From the NCBI GenBank assembly GCA_964482225.1, contig CAYZWT010000020.1, positions 9,825 through 73,824 of the forward strand: 64,000 nucleotides of DNA, given 5' to 3'. A program made the translations under genes and the position numbers. The stretch is from UBA1429 sp964482225 (GTDB lineage Bacteria; Chloroflexota; Anaerolineae; UBA1429). The first letter of the stretch is position 1. Each line of letters begins with the position of its first letter. Below the pieces are notes generated by a model. It saw nothing but the letters and a program-made list of their open reading frames with translations. It was not told where the DNA came from and made no database searches. Positions 8,087 to 16,498 of this stretch are shown here, in pieces.

Positions 8087-8716
8087 TCAGGCGGGCGGCG
8101 GGGCGGGCAGCGCCAGCACCGAGAGATGCACCCCCGCCGGGCGCACCTGATCGCCAGCTTGTTGCTGCATGAACCCCATCTGAAAGGTGTACCCGCCAGG
8201 GGCATAGCTCTCGATGGTGCGAAAGGCCATGCCCACCTGGTACCAGCCGCCCACAACCACCTTGTCCACCACGCTGGTGACGCCCGTGGGCGCGCCGTTG
8301 ATCAACGTGCGGCAGATCAGGTTCCACGAGCGGGTATTCTGGGCGACGTACGCGCCCGCGAACTGGACCCAAAAGTAGCTATACACGGCCACCGTAAGTT
8401 GCACCGACAGGTAGGGATGGGGCGCATAGGCCATGCCCTCGGGCGCGGTGAGCATGTAGAACGTGTTATAGTCCGCTGCGCCGGAGGGAGGGTATAGGGG
8501 TAGCTCCCCATAGGGGGCCAACACCACCTGGCCCACATCGCCAAAGAGCAGCACCAGGACATGCGCGCCCGGCAACACCAGCTCGCCGGGCACGTCGGCG
8601 CTGACGGGCGTATCCTGTAGGGTGGCGGTGGGGTGCCCCAAAGGGCGCACAGTGGCGGTATGGGCCATCGGATCATAGGACTCGACCAGGGCCCGGATGA
8701 TGTGGGTGTCGCTCAT
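8087..8716 (-). CDS. Phage baseplate/tail OB-fold (gpV-like) protein
   Basis: 209 residues. The first 75 (ALVESYDPMAHTATVRPLG ... VSADVPGELVLPGAHVLVLLFGD) read like the OB-fold N-domain of baseplate assembly protein gpV/gp5 and related tail proteins: a short entry strand, a five-strand barrel and the G..VLV.F.DG-type loop. The rest is beta-rich with Tyr/Phe-rich strands, suggestive of a jelly-roll or needle region. It sits between the putative connector and the tail-hub gene, 10 bp downstream of the connector's stop. Start ATG 8716 is preceded by a GGGAGCC segment, a weak ribosome site. Confidence 0.5.
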   Translation of the reverse strand: MSDTHIIRALVESYDPMAHTATVRPLGHPTATLQDTPVSADVPGELVLPGAHVLVLLFGDVGQVVLAPYGELPLYPPSGAADYNTFYMLTAPEGMAYAPHPYLSVQLTVAVYSYFWVQFAGAYVAQNTRSWNLICRTLINGAPTGVTSVVDKVVVGGWYQVGMAFRTIESYAPGGYTFQMGFMQQQAGDQVRPAGVHLSVLALPAPPPA

Positions 8717-8727
8717 GGAAGGCTCCC

Positions 8728-9351
8728 TTATGCCGGAATGTCCCAGGAGACACGGGCATCCCCCGAGAGGGCCAGGCGTTGGCGCAAGGCATCCCAGGCG
8801 CGTGCGGCGTCAGCCTGACGCGCACCGGCCCAGGCCAGCAGTTGCTGGGGCGTCCAGCCGGTGACGGTGACCTTGCCGATGGCGGCCTGGCAGCGCTGCA
8901 TGGCCGCGGAGGCGGTAGCCAGCAGGACGATCAGCTCCTCCCCGGCGGCATCCAGGGTCGTGGCCGCAGCCCCATCCAGCCCGGAGATGGTGTGCTGCGC
9001 CAGGTAGAACAGGCGCAGCTTGCCGCCCGAGGGCAGCGCATCACCCTCAATATACAGAGTATCCTGACTCAACAGAGAGAAGGGAGGGCGCTGCGGTGGA
9101 TGGGCGGGGGCGTCGGGGTCGTAGGGATGCCAGAGGTCCATGATGCTCAGGGCGCCCAGCGCGGCAATGTCGTATTCGCGCTGGCCGAGGACGGCGTCCA
9201 GCAGGGCGCTGGCGCGGTGCGGGTTGAGGGTGGTGTACTGGGCCAGGGCGCGGCGGATATTGTTGGTGTGGTCCTCCGCCGACCAGGTGAGGTGGTCGGG
9301 GTCTTGGAGGTCGGCGGCGACCAGGGCGACGAGTTCGCTGAGGGTGGACAT
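8728..9351 (-). CDS. Putative phage head-tail connector/adaptor protein
   Basis: 207 residues from ATG 9351, with AGGAGG six bases upstream. The frame reads much further upstream through the repeat array (giving repeated RxVRATLRSSVLA-like strings), which is spurious. The protein starts MSTLSELVALVAADLQD, has an alpha-helical entry (SAEDHTNNIRRALAQYT), a central beta section (QREYDIAALGALSIMDLWHPY, DTLYIEGDALPSGGKLRLFYLAQHT) and helical C-terminal segments. Size, order after the capsid gene and the short helical N-terminus suit a neck/adaptor protein, but no signature motif proves it. The RAYT and repeats lie between it and the capsid gene. Confidence 0.45.
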   Translation of the reverse strand: MSTLSELVALVAADLQDPDHLTWSAEDHTNNIRRALAQYTTLNPHRASALLDAVLGQREYDIAALGALSIMDLWHPYDPDAPAHPPQRPPFSLLSQDTLYIEGDALPSGGKLRLFYLAQHTISGLDGAAATTLDAAGEELIVLLATASAAMQRCQAAIGKVTVTGWTPQQLLAWAGARQADAARAWDALRQRLALSGDARVSWDIPA

Positions 9352-9433
9352 GGGAACCTCCTGGGAGCTGTGGGACGGTGGACGTGCGAAACATGGAGCC
9401 ATGGAGCGCGGGCGAGCCCTGGCCCTGCCACGG

Positions 9434-9702
9434 TTGGAGGGCGGGCGAGACGCCCGCCTTGTCGCCCGATACGGCACAAGTTGGCGANNNNNNNNNNNNN
9501 NNNNNNNNNNNNNNNNNNNNNNNNNNNNNNNNNNNNNNNNNNNNNNNNNNNNNNNNNNNNNNNNNNNNNNNNNNNNNNNNNNNNNNNCTGCTGCGCAGCG
9601 TTGCGCGGACGAGTCGTCCGCGCTCCATGTGTTGTCGCGTCCTCTAGGTGTAGGGCTCGCCAGAGTGTGGAGGGCGGGCGAGACGCCCGCCCTTGCGCCT
9701 TG
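9434..9702. repeat. Left arm of the double-palindrome repeat array (interrupted by assembly gap)
   Basis: Two partial units of the array at 10440-11095 flank the N run. The left piece (9434-9487) matches the third unit of the right array exactly where they overlap, with hairpin 9440-9458. The right piece (9588-9702) has the outer palindrome at 9603-9623 and hairpin 9673-9691, both with loop AGA. Together with the right array these repeats bracket the RAYT gene. Confidence 0.85.
9488..9587. other. Assembly gap (100 N)
   Basis: Exactly 100 N, the usual placeholder for unknown gap length. It lies inside a repeat unit, so the number of units missing is unknown. Confidence 0.99.
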
Positions 9703-9753
9703 ACTAGATCGTGACCGCCTAATGGCATATACTGCCGACGTAACGGGTTCGGT

Positions 9754-10419
9754 ATGATCTGGGCAGTGGAGGCTGCAAAGGTGAGCGTTCAGATACAGCA
9801 CAAGGGCTGGTATTCGCGAGGTCAATTGCCCCATTTCGATGCGCCGGGTCAGGTACAGGCGATCACGTTTCGCTTGGCAGACAGCCTCCCCAAGGCATAC
9901 TGGGATCGCCTGGAAAGGTACGCGCCGGGCAGTTCGGTGCGTCGGCAGAATCATTTCCAGATGCACTTGGATGCAGGCCACGGCTCGTGTGCACTGCGCG
10001 ATCCGAGTGTCGCAAGCCTGGTCGAGCGCACGCTCTTGTTCTTTGACGGCGAGCGTTACTGCATGCTGGCCTGGGTCGTGATGCCGAATCATGTGCATGT
10101 GTTGGCCGAGACGATGCAGGGATATACCCTGGCGTCTATCGTGCAAAGCTGGAAGAGCTACACGGCACACCGGGCGAACGACCTCCTGGATCGCTCCGGC
10201 ACTTTCTGGCAGAAAGACTACTACGACCGCTACATTCGCGACGAGCGGCACCTTGAGCGGGCCGTGCGCTATGTTCACGATAACCCCGTACTGGCCGGTC
10301 TCGCAGAGCGGCCACAGGACTGGCCGTTCAGCAGCGCCCGCTATCTTGCTGCCCCTGATGCGACGCTCCACATTCCGTGGGAACGCCAGCCGAAGCAATG
10401 TGGAGGAACGGATACTTGA
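9754..10419 (+). CDS. REP-associated tyrosine transposase (RAYT, Y1/HUH family)
   Basis: 221 residues, the usual RAYT length. The HUH motif is MPNHVHVL (110-117). The catalytic Tyr region is FWQKDYYDRYIRDERHLERAVRYVHDNPV with candidate Tyr156/157; the trailing R-x-V-x-Y-V-H-x-N-P-V and WPFSSARYL motifs are typical of RAYTs. These enzymes bind and cleave single-stranded REP hairpins and are thought to spread them; they normally lack IS200/IS605 ends. Here the gene is flanked on both sides by palindromic units, as expected for a RAYT at home in its own repeats. It runs opposite to the phage-type genes and separates the capsid and connector genes, so it looks inserted. An internal GTG start is possible. 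Confidence 0.9.
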   Translation: MIWAVEAAKVSVQIQHKGWYSRGQLPHFDAPGQVQAITFRLADSLPKAYWDRLERYAPGSSVRRQNHFQMHLDAGHGSCALRDPSVASLVERTLLFFDGERYCMLAWVVMPNHVHVLAETMQGYTLASIVQSWKSYTAHRANDLLDRSGTFWQKDYYDRYIRDERHLERAVRYVHDNPVLAGLAERPQDWPFSSARYLAAPDATLHIPWERQPKQCGGTDT

Positions 10420-10439
10420 CAGTACGTGACGTATCGTGG

Positions 10440-11095
10440 CCAGGACGCTGCTGCGCAGCGTTGCGCGGACGAGTCGTCCGCGCTCCATGTGTTGTCGCGT
10501 CTTCTTGATGTAAGGCTTGACAGAGTGTGGAGGGCGGGCGTCTCGCCCGCCTTGTCGCACGATGCGGCGCAAATTGGCGATGAACCACGTCGCCGTGTGG
10601 CTGAACCGGCCTACGGCCAGGACGCTGCTGCGCAGCGCTGCGCGGACGAGTCGTCCGCGCTCCATGTGTTGTCGCGTCCACGGTCTTGGATGCTGATCTT
10701 GCGTGTTGGAGGGCGGGCGTCTCGCCCGCCTTGTCGCACGATGCGGTACAAATTGGCGACGATAGACGTCGCCTTGTGGCTGAACCGGCCTACGGCCAGG
10801 ACGCTGCTGCGCAGCGTGCGCGGACGAGTCGTCCGCGCTCCATGTGTTGTCGCGTCTACGGTCTTGGATGCTGATCTTGCGTGTTGGAGGGCGGGCGAGA
10901 CGCCCGCCTTGTCGCCCGATACGGCACAAGTTGGCGACGATATGCGTCGCCTTGTGGCTGAACCGGCCTACGGCCAGGACGCTGCTGCGCAGCGTTGCGC
11001 GGACGAGTCGTCCGCGCTCCATGTGTTGTCGCGTCCACGGTCTTGGATGTTGCTCTTGCGTGTTGGAGGGCGGGCGAGACGCCCGCCCCTTTTAT
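10440..11095. repeat. REP/BIME-like tandem array, four units of about 178 bp
   Basis: Units begin at 10440, 10617, 10796 and 10974 (the last is partial). Each has a GCTGCTGCGCAGC mini-hairpin and a 21-nt palindrome GCGCGGACGAGTCGTCCGCGC (10463-10483, 10640-10660, 10818-10838, 10997-11017). It also has a 19-nt hairpin with an 8-bp GC stem (10533-10551, 10712-10730, 10890-10908, 11069-11087). The 19-nt hairpin has loop TCT in the first two units and AGA in the last two, i.e. it is inverted while the rest of the unit keeps its orientation. Conserved joiners contain CCATGTGTTGTCGCGTC and GTGGCTGAACCGGCCTACGG. No coding capacity is credible here. Confidence 0.95.
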
Positions 11096-11104
11096 GCTGC
11101 TGCG

Positions 11105-13111
11105 CTACTGGCTCGCCACGATGTGCTTGTACAGCGCGCGATAGTCGCCGATGCCCACGGCATACACAAAGCGCACCTTGATGCGCAGCTCGTCGTTCGT
11201 GAACATGGCGCCCATCAGCGGGTGGTCGGCGATAAACAGCTCGGGCGAGCGCGCAAAGCGATAGCCGATGACCACGCCGGGCAGCTCTTGCGGGTGGGCC
11301 ACGGCGGCCCAATCGTTGGCGTCGGTCCACTCGGGCACGGTGATGACCGAGTGGCTAACCTGCTGGATGGCGCGGGTGTTGCCCGCCAGGCCCGGCTCCA
11401 GGGTCGTGGTAAACAGCGAGACGGCGGTCTTTTCCAGCTCGATGGGCACCAGGCAAAAGGAGGGCCGCACGCCCAGGCGCTTGCCGCTGCCCAGCTCGGC
11501 CTGCTTGAACATGGCGCCCACGGTGGCGTGCCACGCTGTGGCCTCCAGGGCGCTGGAGCCCAGGTTGCCGTGGGCCGCATCGAAGAGCGGGTCCTCATCG
11601 GCCAGATCGGGGCCCACGCCGCCGTTGGCCGTGAACAGCTCTGCCACCGCGCCGGAGAGGGTGCGCCACGCGGCATGGCCTAGGCGGCGCGGGATGGCCC
11701 GCACGGCCCCCACGTCATCGCGGTCAATCATCTCTAGCGTCAGGCCGAGATAGTTGCCCTTTTTGACAAAGGGCGCCACCTCGGCATAGTCCTCCCACTC
11801 GATCTCGGTGTAGGGATCGCCCTCGGACACGGTATCCAGGTCATCAAAGCCGCCCAGGGTGATCCAGCGGGTGTCGTTGAGGGTGGTGAAATCCTCCTCA
11901 TAGACGATGGGCGCCCACCAGTGGGGCCGCGCCTCGTAGGCCTGCAGCATGACCTTGTTGAGCACGTTGCGCACCACCTCGATCATGGTCGTGGTGGTGG
12001 CATTGGCCAGGGTCACCCGCTCGGGGCGGTAGACGCCATAGCGCTCCCAATCGCCGGTGAGCAGGTCGTACATCTCGCGGATGCCGCTCAGGCGCGGGGC
12101 CGCTCGATGGGCGGCGGTATCGCCCCGGTTCCAGGCGCCCGGCTCGCCGCCAGCGCCCATCAGCCGCTCAAAGGCCAGGGTGATCCGGTCCAAGGGCGTG
12201 CGCATCTGGCCGACCTCGCCCAGGCCCTGGATGGCGCGCTGGGCGGTGGCCTCGGCCCAGGCCGCGCTCACCCGGGCGATGGCGGCGTTGACCTCCGGCA
12301 GCGATTCCAGGCTCCGGTCGCAGCGGATCAGGTACTTGAGGCCCTCGGGCAGGGCGCTGCGGCCCAGGGCCAGCTCGATCACTTGCTCGCGGCTGATCTG
12401 CAATGGTTCGCCGCTTGCATCGGGATCGGGCTCGACAGGCGGCTCGATGTGGCGGGCAGTCTGCACGCGCAGCAGGGGCTGGGGCTCCTGGGGCGTATCT
12501 CCCGGGGAGCAGGGTACAAGGGGGGATGTTTGGTTCTGCATGACGCCTTCCTTTGCATGATGTGGCATACCGGGCGTGACAAAGCGGCCGCCGGCCGCAG
12601 GGCGGATGACGATATCCACCGAGTTGACGTCCTCGATGGCGAGCACCGGGTAGGGCGGCGCGGCGGCCTCCTGGCGGCGCACCCACAGATCGGCGCTGAG
12701 GCCGAACAGCTCGGGATACGGGGCGAAATCGCGGATCAGCTCGCGCAGCCAGGCGGCGCCCCGCGAGAGGGCCAACCGGCCCCGGATGCAGCGGGCGGCG
12801 GCGTCCCAGGTAGGCTCCAGGATCAGGCCCGCGAGATCGCGCACCGAGCGCCCGCCGGGGCGGTGCAGGTCCGGCAGGGTGGCGTGATCCACGAACACGG
12901 GCGCGCCGCTAAAGCGCTCGTAACCGGCGGCCAGGGCGGGCGCCCCAAAATAGAGGTCGTTGGCGCGCCCCTCGGCGAGGATGACGACCTCCAGGCTGTC
13001 GCCGACCTGCCCGGCATCGTCCAGGTGCACGCGCTCCAGGCTTCCATGTGCGCTGAGGCGCACGCGGATGCGCTGCGTCTCGTCGGTGTTTGTTGGGGTA
13101 TCTTGGGTCAC
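11105..13111 (-). CDS. Phage prohead protease-major capsid protein fusion
   Basis: 668 residues from GTG 13111 (AAGGAG, 7-nt spacing). Residues 1 to about 180 are a Mu I-like prohead protease: PVFVDHAT with His76 and ELFGLSAD with Ser139 match the catalytic His and Ser. A linker rich in Pro follows. From about residue 200 a helical scaffold-like stretch leads into a capsid-like region (EVVRNVLNKVMLQAYE, YTEIEWEDYAEVAPFVKKGNYLGLTLEMI, FTTTLEP, IIGYRFARSPELF-like end). So protease, scaffold and capsid are in one frame. An internal ATG with its own strong ribosome site at 12541 would give the capsid part alone. Upstream on the same strand is the portal gene (53 bp); downstream the cassette is broken by the repeat array and RAYT. 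Confidence 0.75.
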   Translation of the reverse strand: MTQDTPTNTDETQRIRVRLSAHGSLERVHLDDAGQVGDSLEVVILAEGRANDLYFGAPALAAGYERFSGAPVFVDHATLPDLHRPGGRSVRDLAGLILEPTWDAAARCIRGRLALSRGAAWLRELIRDFAPYPELFGLSADLWVRRQEAAAPPYPVLAIEDVNSVDIVIRPAAGGRFVTPGMPHHAKEGVMQNQTSPLVPCSPGDTPQEPQPLLRVQTARHIEPPVEPDPDASGEPLQISREQVIELALGRSALPEGLKYLIRCDRSLESLPEVNAAIARVSAAWAEATAQRAIQGLGEVGQMRTPLDRITLAFERLMGAGGEPGAWNRGDTAAHRAAPRLSGIREMYDLLTGDWERYGVYRPERVTLANATTTTMIEVVRNVLNKVMLQAYEARPHWWAPIVYEEDFTTLNDTRWITLGGFDDLDTVSEGDPYTEIEWEDYAEVAPFVKKGNYLGLTLEMIDRDDVGAVRAIPRRLGHAAWRTLSGAVAELFTANGGVGPDLADEDPLFDAAHGNLGSSALEATAWHATVGAMFKQAELGSGKRLGVRPSFCLVPIELEKTAVSLFTTTLEPGLAGNTRAIQQVSHSVITVPEWTDANDWAAVAHPQELPGVVIGYRFARSPELFIADHPLMGAMFTNDELRIKVRFVYAVGIGDYRALYKHIVASQ
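12539..12553 (-). promoter_or_regulatory. Internal ribosome binding site and in-frame start inside the protease-capsid gene
   Basis: On the minus strand AAGGAAGG (12546-12553) precedes ATG (12539-12541) by four bases. The ATG is codon 191 of the fusion, between the protease and scaffold/capsid parts. It would give a 478-residue product. Confidence 0.5.
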
Positions 13112-13163
13112 AATTGCGCTCCTTCTGGCGAGGGCGGGCGATGGATGAAGCGTTCGAACGTTT

Positions 13164-14306
13164 CTACTCGCCCCGCCGCTCCTCGGTGGATACCGGCTCA
13201 AAGGCGATCTCGACCTGGATCTCACCCTGGCCCGCGCGGCGGGCAGCCGTGCGGATCAGATCGGCCAGCAGGCTGGCAAACAGGAACTGGCGCTGGGCAA
13301 AGCGGCGCAGGGTGGGGGCGGCCATCTCGCGGGCGGTGGCGCGGTTGGCGCCCTCGCCCTCGCCCAGATAGTGCAGCGGCACGCCCGCTCCGGCGGCGAT
13401 CATCAAGCGCAGGGCGCGGCCATCGGCCTCGGCGTCATCGGCGTTGATCTGGGGCGTCACGGCCTGCCAGCGCTCGCTGGCATCCGAGATGATGATCGAG
13501 CCGGGGCGGGGCACGCGGCTGTATTGCAGGCGCTTGGCCTCGAGCTGGCCGGGCTGGGCGCCCTCGATGCCCACATGCCAGAGAAAGGCGCTCTTGCCTC
13601 GGTTGATGCGCACCCGATCCTCCAACCAGGTCTCATAGCGCTCCAGCCAGGGCAGGATGGCGGCCAGATCCGAACGGCCGCGCACCGCGCCTGGGGGCCG
13701 GTTGATGGCATAGTGCAGCATCACCTGATCGGGCTCCGGCTCTAGCGGTCGAAGGGCGGCGGCGCCCGCCGAGGGCCACCAGCGCCCCTCGATCTCGCCG
13801 GTGAGCTGGTGGTAGCGCAGCTCTAGCTCGCGGTCATCGGGGGCGGTCTCGATGGCGTCAATCTGTAGGGCGGGCACCTCGCGCACGTAGGACATGCCAT
13901 CGGCGGGATTGCGGCTGAGCACGACAAAGAGCTCGCCGCTGCGCGAGAGCTCGTCGCACCAGGCATAGACGCGCTGGGAGAGGCGGTTGAAGGGGTGCTG
14001 CCAAAAGGCGTGGGCCCAGGGCGGCCCGGATAGCGTCGCGCCCGAGCCGATGACGAAATCGGTGGTCATGCCCACCAGGCGCGCGGCCAGGGGGTTGTTG
14101 TCGCACGCCTCGTTGGCGCGCTCCAGCAGGCCGCGCACGGCGTGCCAGGGGCGCAGCGTGTCGCCCTGGGGGGCGATCTGCCGCCACGATTCGTCATCCA
14201 GGGCTTGCAGGGCATTGTGCACCCGCTCATCCACCAGCGCATCCAGGGTGGGTCCGGCCAGGCGTTGGGCAAGCCAGCGGCGCAGGGCGTTGCTCTCGGG
14301 GGGCAT
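13164..14306 (-). CDS. Phage portal protein
   Basis: 380 residues, ATG 14306 with AAGGAGG four bases upstream. Portal features include ARLVGMTTDFVIGSGATL (wing strand after the N-terminal helix), YAWCDELSRSGELFVVLSRN, the VMLHYAINRPPGAVRGRSDL stem-entry segment and SIIISDASERWQAVTPQI. The crown helices around GAGVPLHYLGEGEGANRATAREM also fit. The portal ring is the DNA gate at one capsid vertex and normally binds terminase, but no terminase gene is found upstream; the next gene that way (minus strand) is an ABC transporter. It is slightly short for a tailed-phage portal (usually 400-550). It is the first gene of the five-gene structural cassette. Confidence 0.8.
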   Translation of the reverse strand: MPPESNALRRWLAQRLAGPTLDALVDERVHNALQALDDESWRQIAPQGDTLRPWHAVRGLLERANEACDNNPLAARLVGMTTDFVIGSGATLSGPPWAHAFWQHPFNRLSQRVYAWCDELSRSGELFVVLSRNPADGMSYVREVPALQIDAIETAPDDRELELRYHQLTGEIEGRWWPSAGAAALRPLEPEPDQVMLHYAINRPPGAVRGRSDLAAILPWLERYETWLEDRVRINRGKSAFLWHVGIEGAQPGQLEAKRLQYSRVPRPGSIIISDASERWQAVTPQINADDAEADGRALRLMIAAGAGVPLHYLGEGEGANRATAREMAAPTLRRFAQRQFLFASLLADLIRTAARRAGQGEIQVEIAFEPVSTEERRGE

Positions 14307-14434
14307 AGCGCCTCCTTTCGGTCAGGGGCGTGGCGCGTGGGTAAAGGGCTCTACCCTATATCTACGGTGAGCCGGGGGAGACTAACGGGGAAAGAGGGAA
14401 CTTGTAACGAGGCGGCCCGCAGGCCAAAAACGAA

Positions 14435-14462
14435 CAGCCCCAGAGGCGGCGCCCTGGGGCTG
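14435..14462 (-). terminator. Rho-independent terminator of the ABC exporter operon
   Basis: Nine-bp stem (CAGCCCCAG/CTGGGGCTG) with a 10-nt loop. On the minus strand it is followed by TTCGTTTTTGG. It lies 26 bp after the permease stop. The remainder of 14307-14434 holds nothing I can identify. Confidence 0.8.
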
Positions 14463-14487
14463 CGTTGGTTCGCATTCGAGCGACTGG

Positions 14488-15285
14488 CTACTTCCAGCGC
14501 GTCAGGATCGTCTCGCGCTGGAACAGGCGCACCGTTAGCCAGATGATGCCCGCGTTGAGGGCCAGCACCACCGGCGTGGCCCACAGCAGCGATGTGGTAT
14601 CCAGATACACCTTGCCCATCAACACGGCCAGGCTTATGCCGATCAACGGCACGATGAACAGGGCCGTGACCTGTTGGGCGGCTCGGGGATCGTTCAGCCG
14701 CGACGAGGCGATCACGCCGCCGCTGGCCGACATGACGGCGAACAGGGGGCTGTGCACCAGCATCCCCAGGGTCCATAGGGGCCGCACGAGATAGGCGAAC
14801 ACGGCCGGGCTGGCCAGCAAGTAGGTGCCCAGAGCCGTCAAGGCAAAGCTGCCCCAGGCGCCGATCACGGCGGGCGTCACCGCGGCGGCGATCTTGCCGA
14901 CCAGGAGCTCGGCGGTGCTGATGGGCGTCGCCAAGACCGGCTCCAGGCTACGGGTCTCTTTTTCGCCGATGATGCTATAGGCGGCAATGTACACCGGCAG
15001 CGCCATGGGGATCAGCAGCAGATAGAACATGTACTGGTCGTTGAGCACGGCCAGGGAGCGATCCAGGGAGTTCATGGCGGCCAGCGCCGGAGGCAGCCCC
15101 GGCGTGCCATCGGGGATGATCGGCTCCTGCACCTGCTCCGGCATGCGCACCATCATCCATGTGGTGCCGAGAATCATGCCCACCATGATCACGGGGAGCA
15201 AAAAGAGCATGACCAACACCATCTTGTTCTTGCGCATATCCAGCCACTCTTTGCGCACGATCACCGCCACGCGCCGTCCGTTCAT
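14488..15285 (-). CDS. ABC-2 type transporter permease
   Basis: 265 residues. An N-terminal cytoplasmic stretch (VIVRKEWLDMRKNKM) leads into helix 1, a periplasmic loop of about 50 residues, then five more hydrophobic helices. The coupling region IIGEKETRSLEPVLATPIS is the conserved ABC-2 export motif (E-x-E/G-x-x-x-L-L-A-x-P). The start overlaps the ATPase stop by 4 bp (ATGA). It probably exports a small molecule or lipid; the substrate is unknown. One terminator follows it. Confidence 0.9.
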   Translation of the reverse strand: MNGRRVAVIVRKEWLDMRKNKMVLVMLFLLPVIMVGMILGTTWMMVRMPEQVQEPIIPDGTPGLPPALAAMNSLDRSLAVLNDQYMFYLLLIPMALPVYIAAYSIIGEKETRSLEPVLATPISTAELLVGKIAAAVTPAVIGAWGSFALTALGTYLLASPAVFAYLVRPLWTLGMLVHSPLFAVMSASGGVIASSRLNDPRAAQQVTALFIVPLIGISLAVLMGKVYLDTTSLLWATPVVLALNAGIIWLTVRLFQRETILTRWK

Positions 15286-16205
15286 CCTGCTGCCTCCTGC
15301 GCCTCGTGCATCAGGTCAAAGTAGACTTGCTCCAACGAGTGCTCTTCTTCCTCCAGATACTGGATCGCCGCGCCTTGCGCCAACAACGCACGCACCAGCT
15401 CGGGGTTGTGCTCCTCGGGCTCGTCCAGGGCGACGCGCAGCCCCCCATCCAGTGGCGTGACGCCGCGCACAAAAGGCAGCGCCTCGATGGCCCTTTGCAG
15501 GCCGGGCGTTACCTCGCGGAGCCGCACCCGCACCGAGCGGCCATACAGGCTCCGGCGCAGGTTGGCAGGCGTATCCACCCGGATCAGCCGTTGGCGGATC
15601 ACCGCAACCCGGTCACACAGGCGGTCGGCCTCATCCAGGTTGTGCGTGCAGATAAAGATGGTGCGCCCCTCGCCGCGCAGCGTCTCGACGAAATCGCGCA
15701 CCACACGAGCCGCCTCGGGGTCCAGGGCAGAGGTGGGCTCGTCCAAAAAGAGCACCGGGGGCTCGTGCAGCAGGGCGCGGGCGATGGCCAGCTTTTGCTG
15801 CATCCCTTTGGAGAACCCGCCCACCGGCTCATCCCTGCGCCCCCACAGATCGAGCAGGGTCAGGTACTTTTGCACGCGGCCCGCGACATCGTCAACGCCG
15901 TACAGCCCGGCATAGACGCCCAGGTTCTCGACGGCGGTAAGTCGCGGGTAAAGGCCGGGGGCCTCGGTGAGCAGCCCCACAGAGGCGCGCACCGCCTGGT
16001 CATCCACGCCAAGCTGGTGCCCGTTGATCCAGGCCGCGCCCGCCGTGGGGGCGATCAGTCCGGTGAGCATGCGCACGGTGGTGGTCTTGCCGGCGCCGTT
16101 GGGCCCCAAAAAACCAAACACTTCGCCCCGGCGCACGTCCAGGGTCAGATCATCTACGGCCAGGTTGCCGTTGAACCACTTGGTCAACCCTTCTGCTCGA
16201 ATCAC
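15282..16205 (-). CDS. ABC transporter ATP-binding protein
   Basis: 307 residues from GTG 16205 (AAGGAG, 6-nt spacing); the longer frame upstream runs through a repeat element and is not coding. Walker A GPNGAGKTT, Q-loop region LLTEAPGLYPRLTA, signature FSKGMQQKLAIA, Walker B VLFLDEPTSALD and the H-loop THNL are all present. The roughly 80-residue C-terminal domain (SVRVRLREVTPGL... LEQVYFDLMHE) is the DUF4162-type extension of ABC-2/NatA-like ATPases. It forms an operon with the permease immediately downstream. Confidence 0.93.
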   Translation of the reverse strand: MIRAEGLTKWFNGNLAVDDLTLDVRRGEVFGFLGPNGAGKTTTVRMLTGLIAPTAGAAWINGHQLGVDDQAVRASVGLLTEAPGLYPRLTAVENLGVYAGLYGVDDVAGRVQKYLTLLDLWGRRDEPVGGFSKGMQQKLAIARALLHEPPVLFLDEPTSALDPEAARVVRDFVETLRGEGRTIFICTHNLDEADRLCDRVAVIRQRLIRVDTPANLRRSLYGRSVRVRLREVTPGLQRAIEALPFVRGVTPLDGGLRVALDEPEEHNPELVRALLAQGAAIQYLEEEEHSLEQVYFDLMHEAQEAAG

Positions 16206-16242
16206 GAGGAACTCCTTTCGCCGCCTGCTCGCTCGGATGGCT

Positions 16243-16271
16243 ACGGTAGCCCAGACGCCCCGTCTTGTCAA
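16243..16271 (-). promoter_or_regulatory. Putative promoter of the ABC exporter operon
   Basis: Minus-strand TTGACA (16266-16271), 17-bp spacer, TACCGT (16243-16248), 38 bp before the GTG start. The -35 is perfect and the -10 weak. Confidence 0.45.
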
Positions 16272-16355
16272 GATGAGCACGGTAACTCCCAGGGTCTTTT
16301 CAGAGTCGTGGTTATGGTAAAGCGTCGCGCGATGAGTCCCGGACGGCCTGGAAGT

Positions 16356-16402
16356 ACGCTGCGTACGCATACATGCGTACGCAGCGTGGCTGGCGAGACG
16401 CC
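16356..16402. repeat. Intergenic palindromic element (copy 2)
   Basis: A perfect 15-bp stem with a 2-nt loop (16356-16387) is followed by a shortened GGCG-AGA-CGCC version of the common hairpin and CCTCC. Then come about 60 bp of unassigned sequence and an AGTCTGAACTG motif at 16459-16469. This is the main content of the 373-bp gap 16206-16578. Confidence 0.75.
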
Positions 16403-16498
16403 CGCCCTCCAAGGTTCGCCGCCGCCGTCCACAACATGTTGGCCGCTTGCCCCCCCCAAGTCTGAACTGTTACGATTCGCCAGCATGGCATATGGGGC

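Noticed and set aside
8728..11022. Very long minus-strand frame through the repeat array and gap
   Set aside because: The part above 9351 reads through N and palindromic repeats and yields repeated Arg-rich strings; the real gene starts at ATG 9351 with AGGAGG.
10440..11095. CRISPR-like array
   Set aside because: Units are about 178 bp, the 'spacers' are nearly identical, and there are no cas genes; it is a REP/BIME array.
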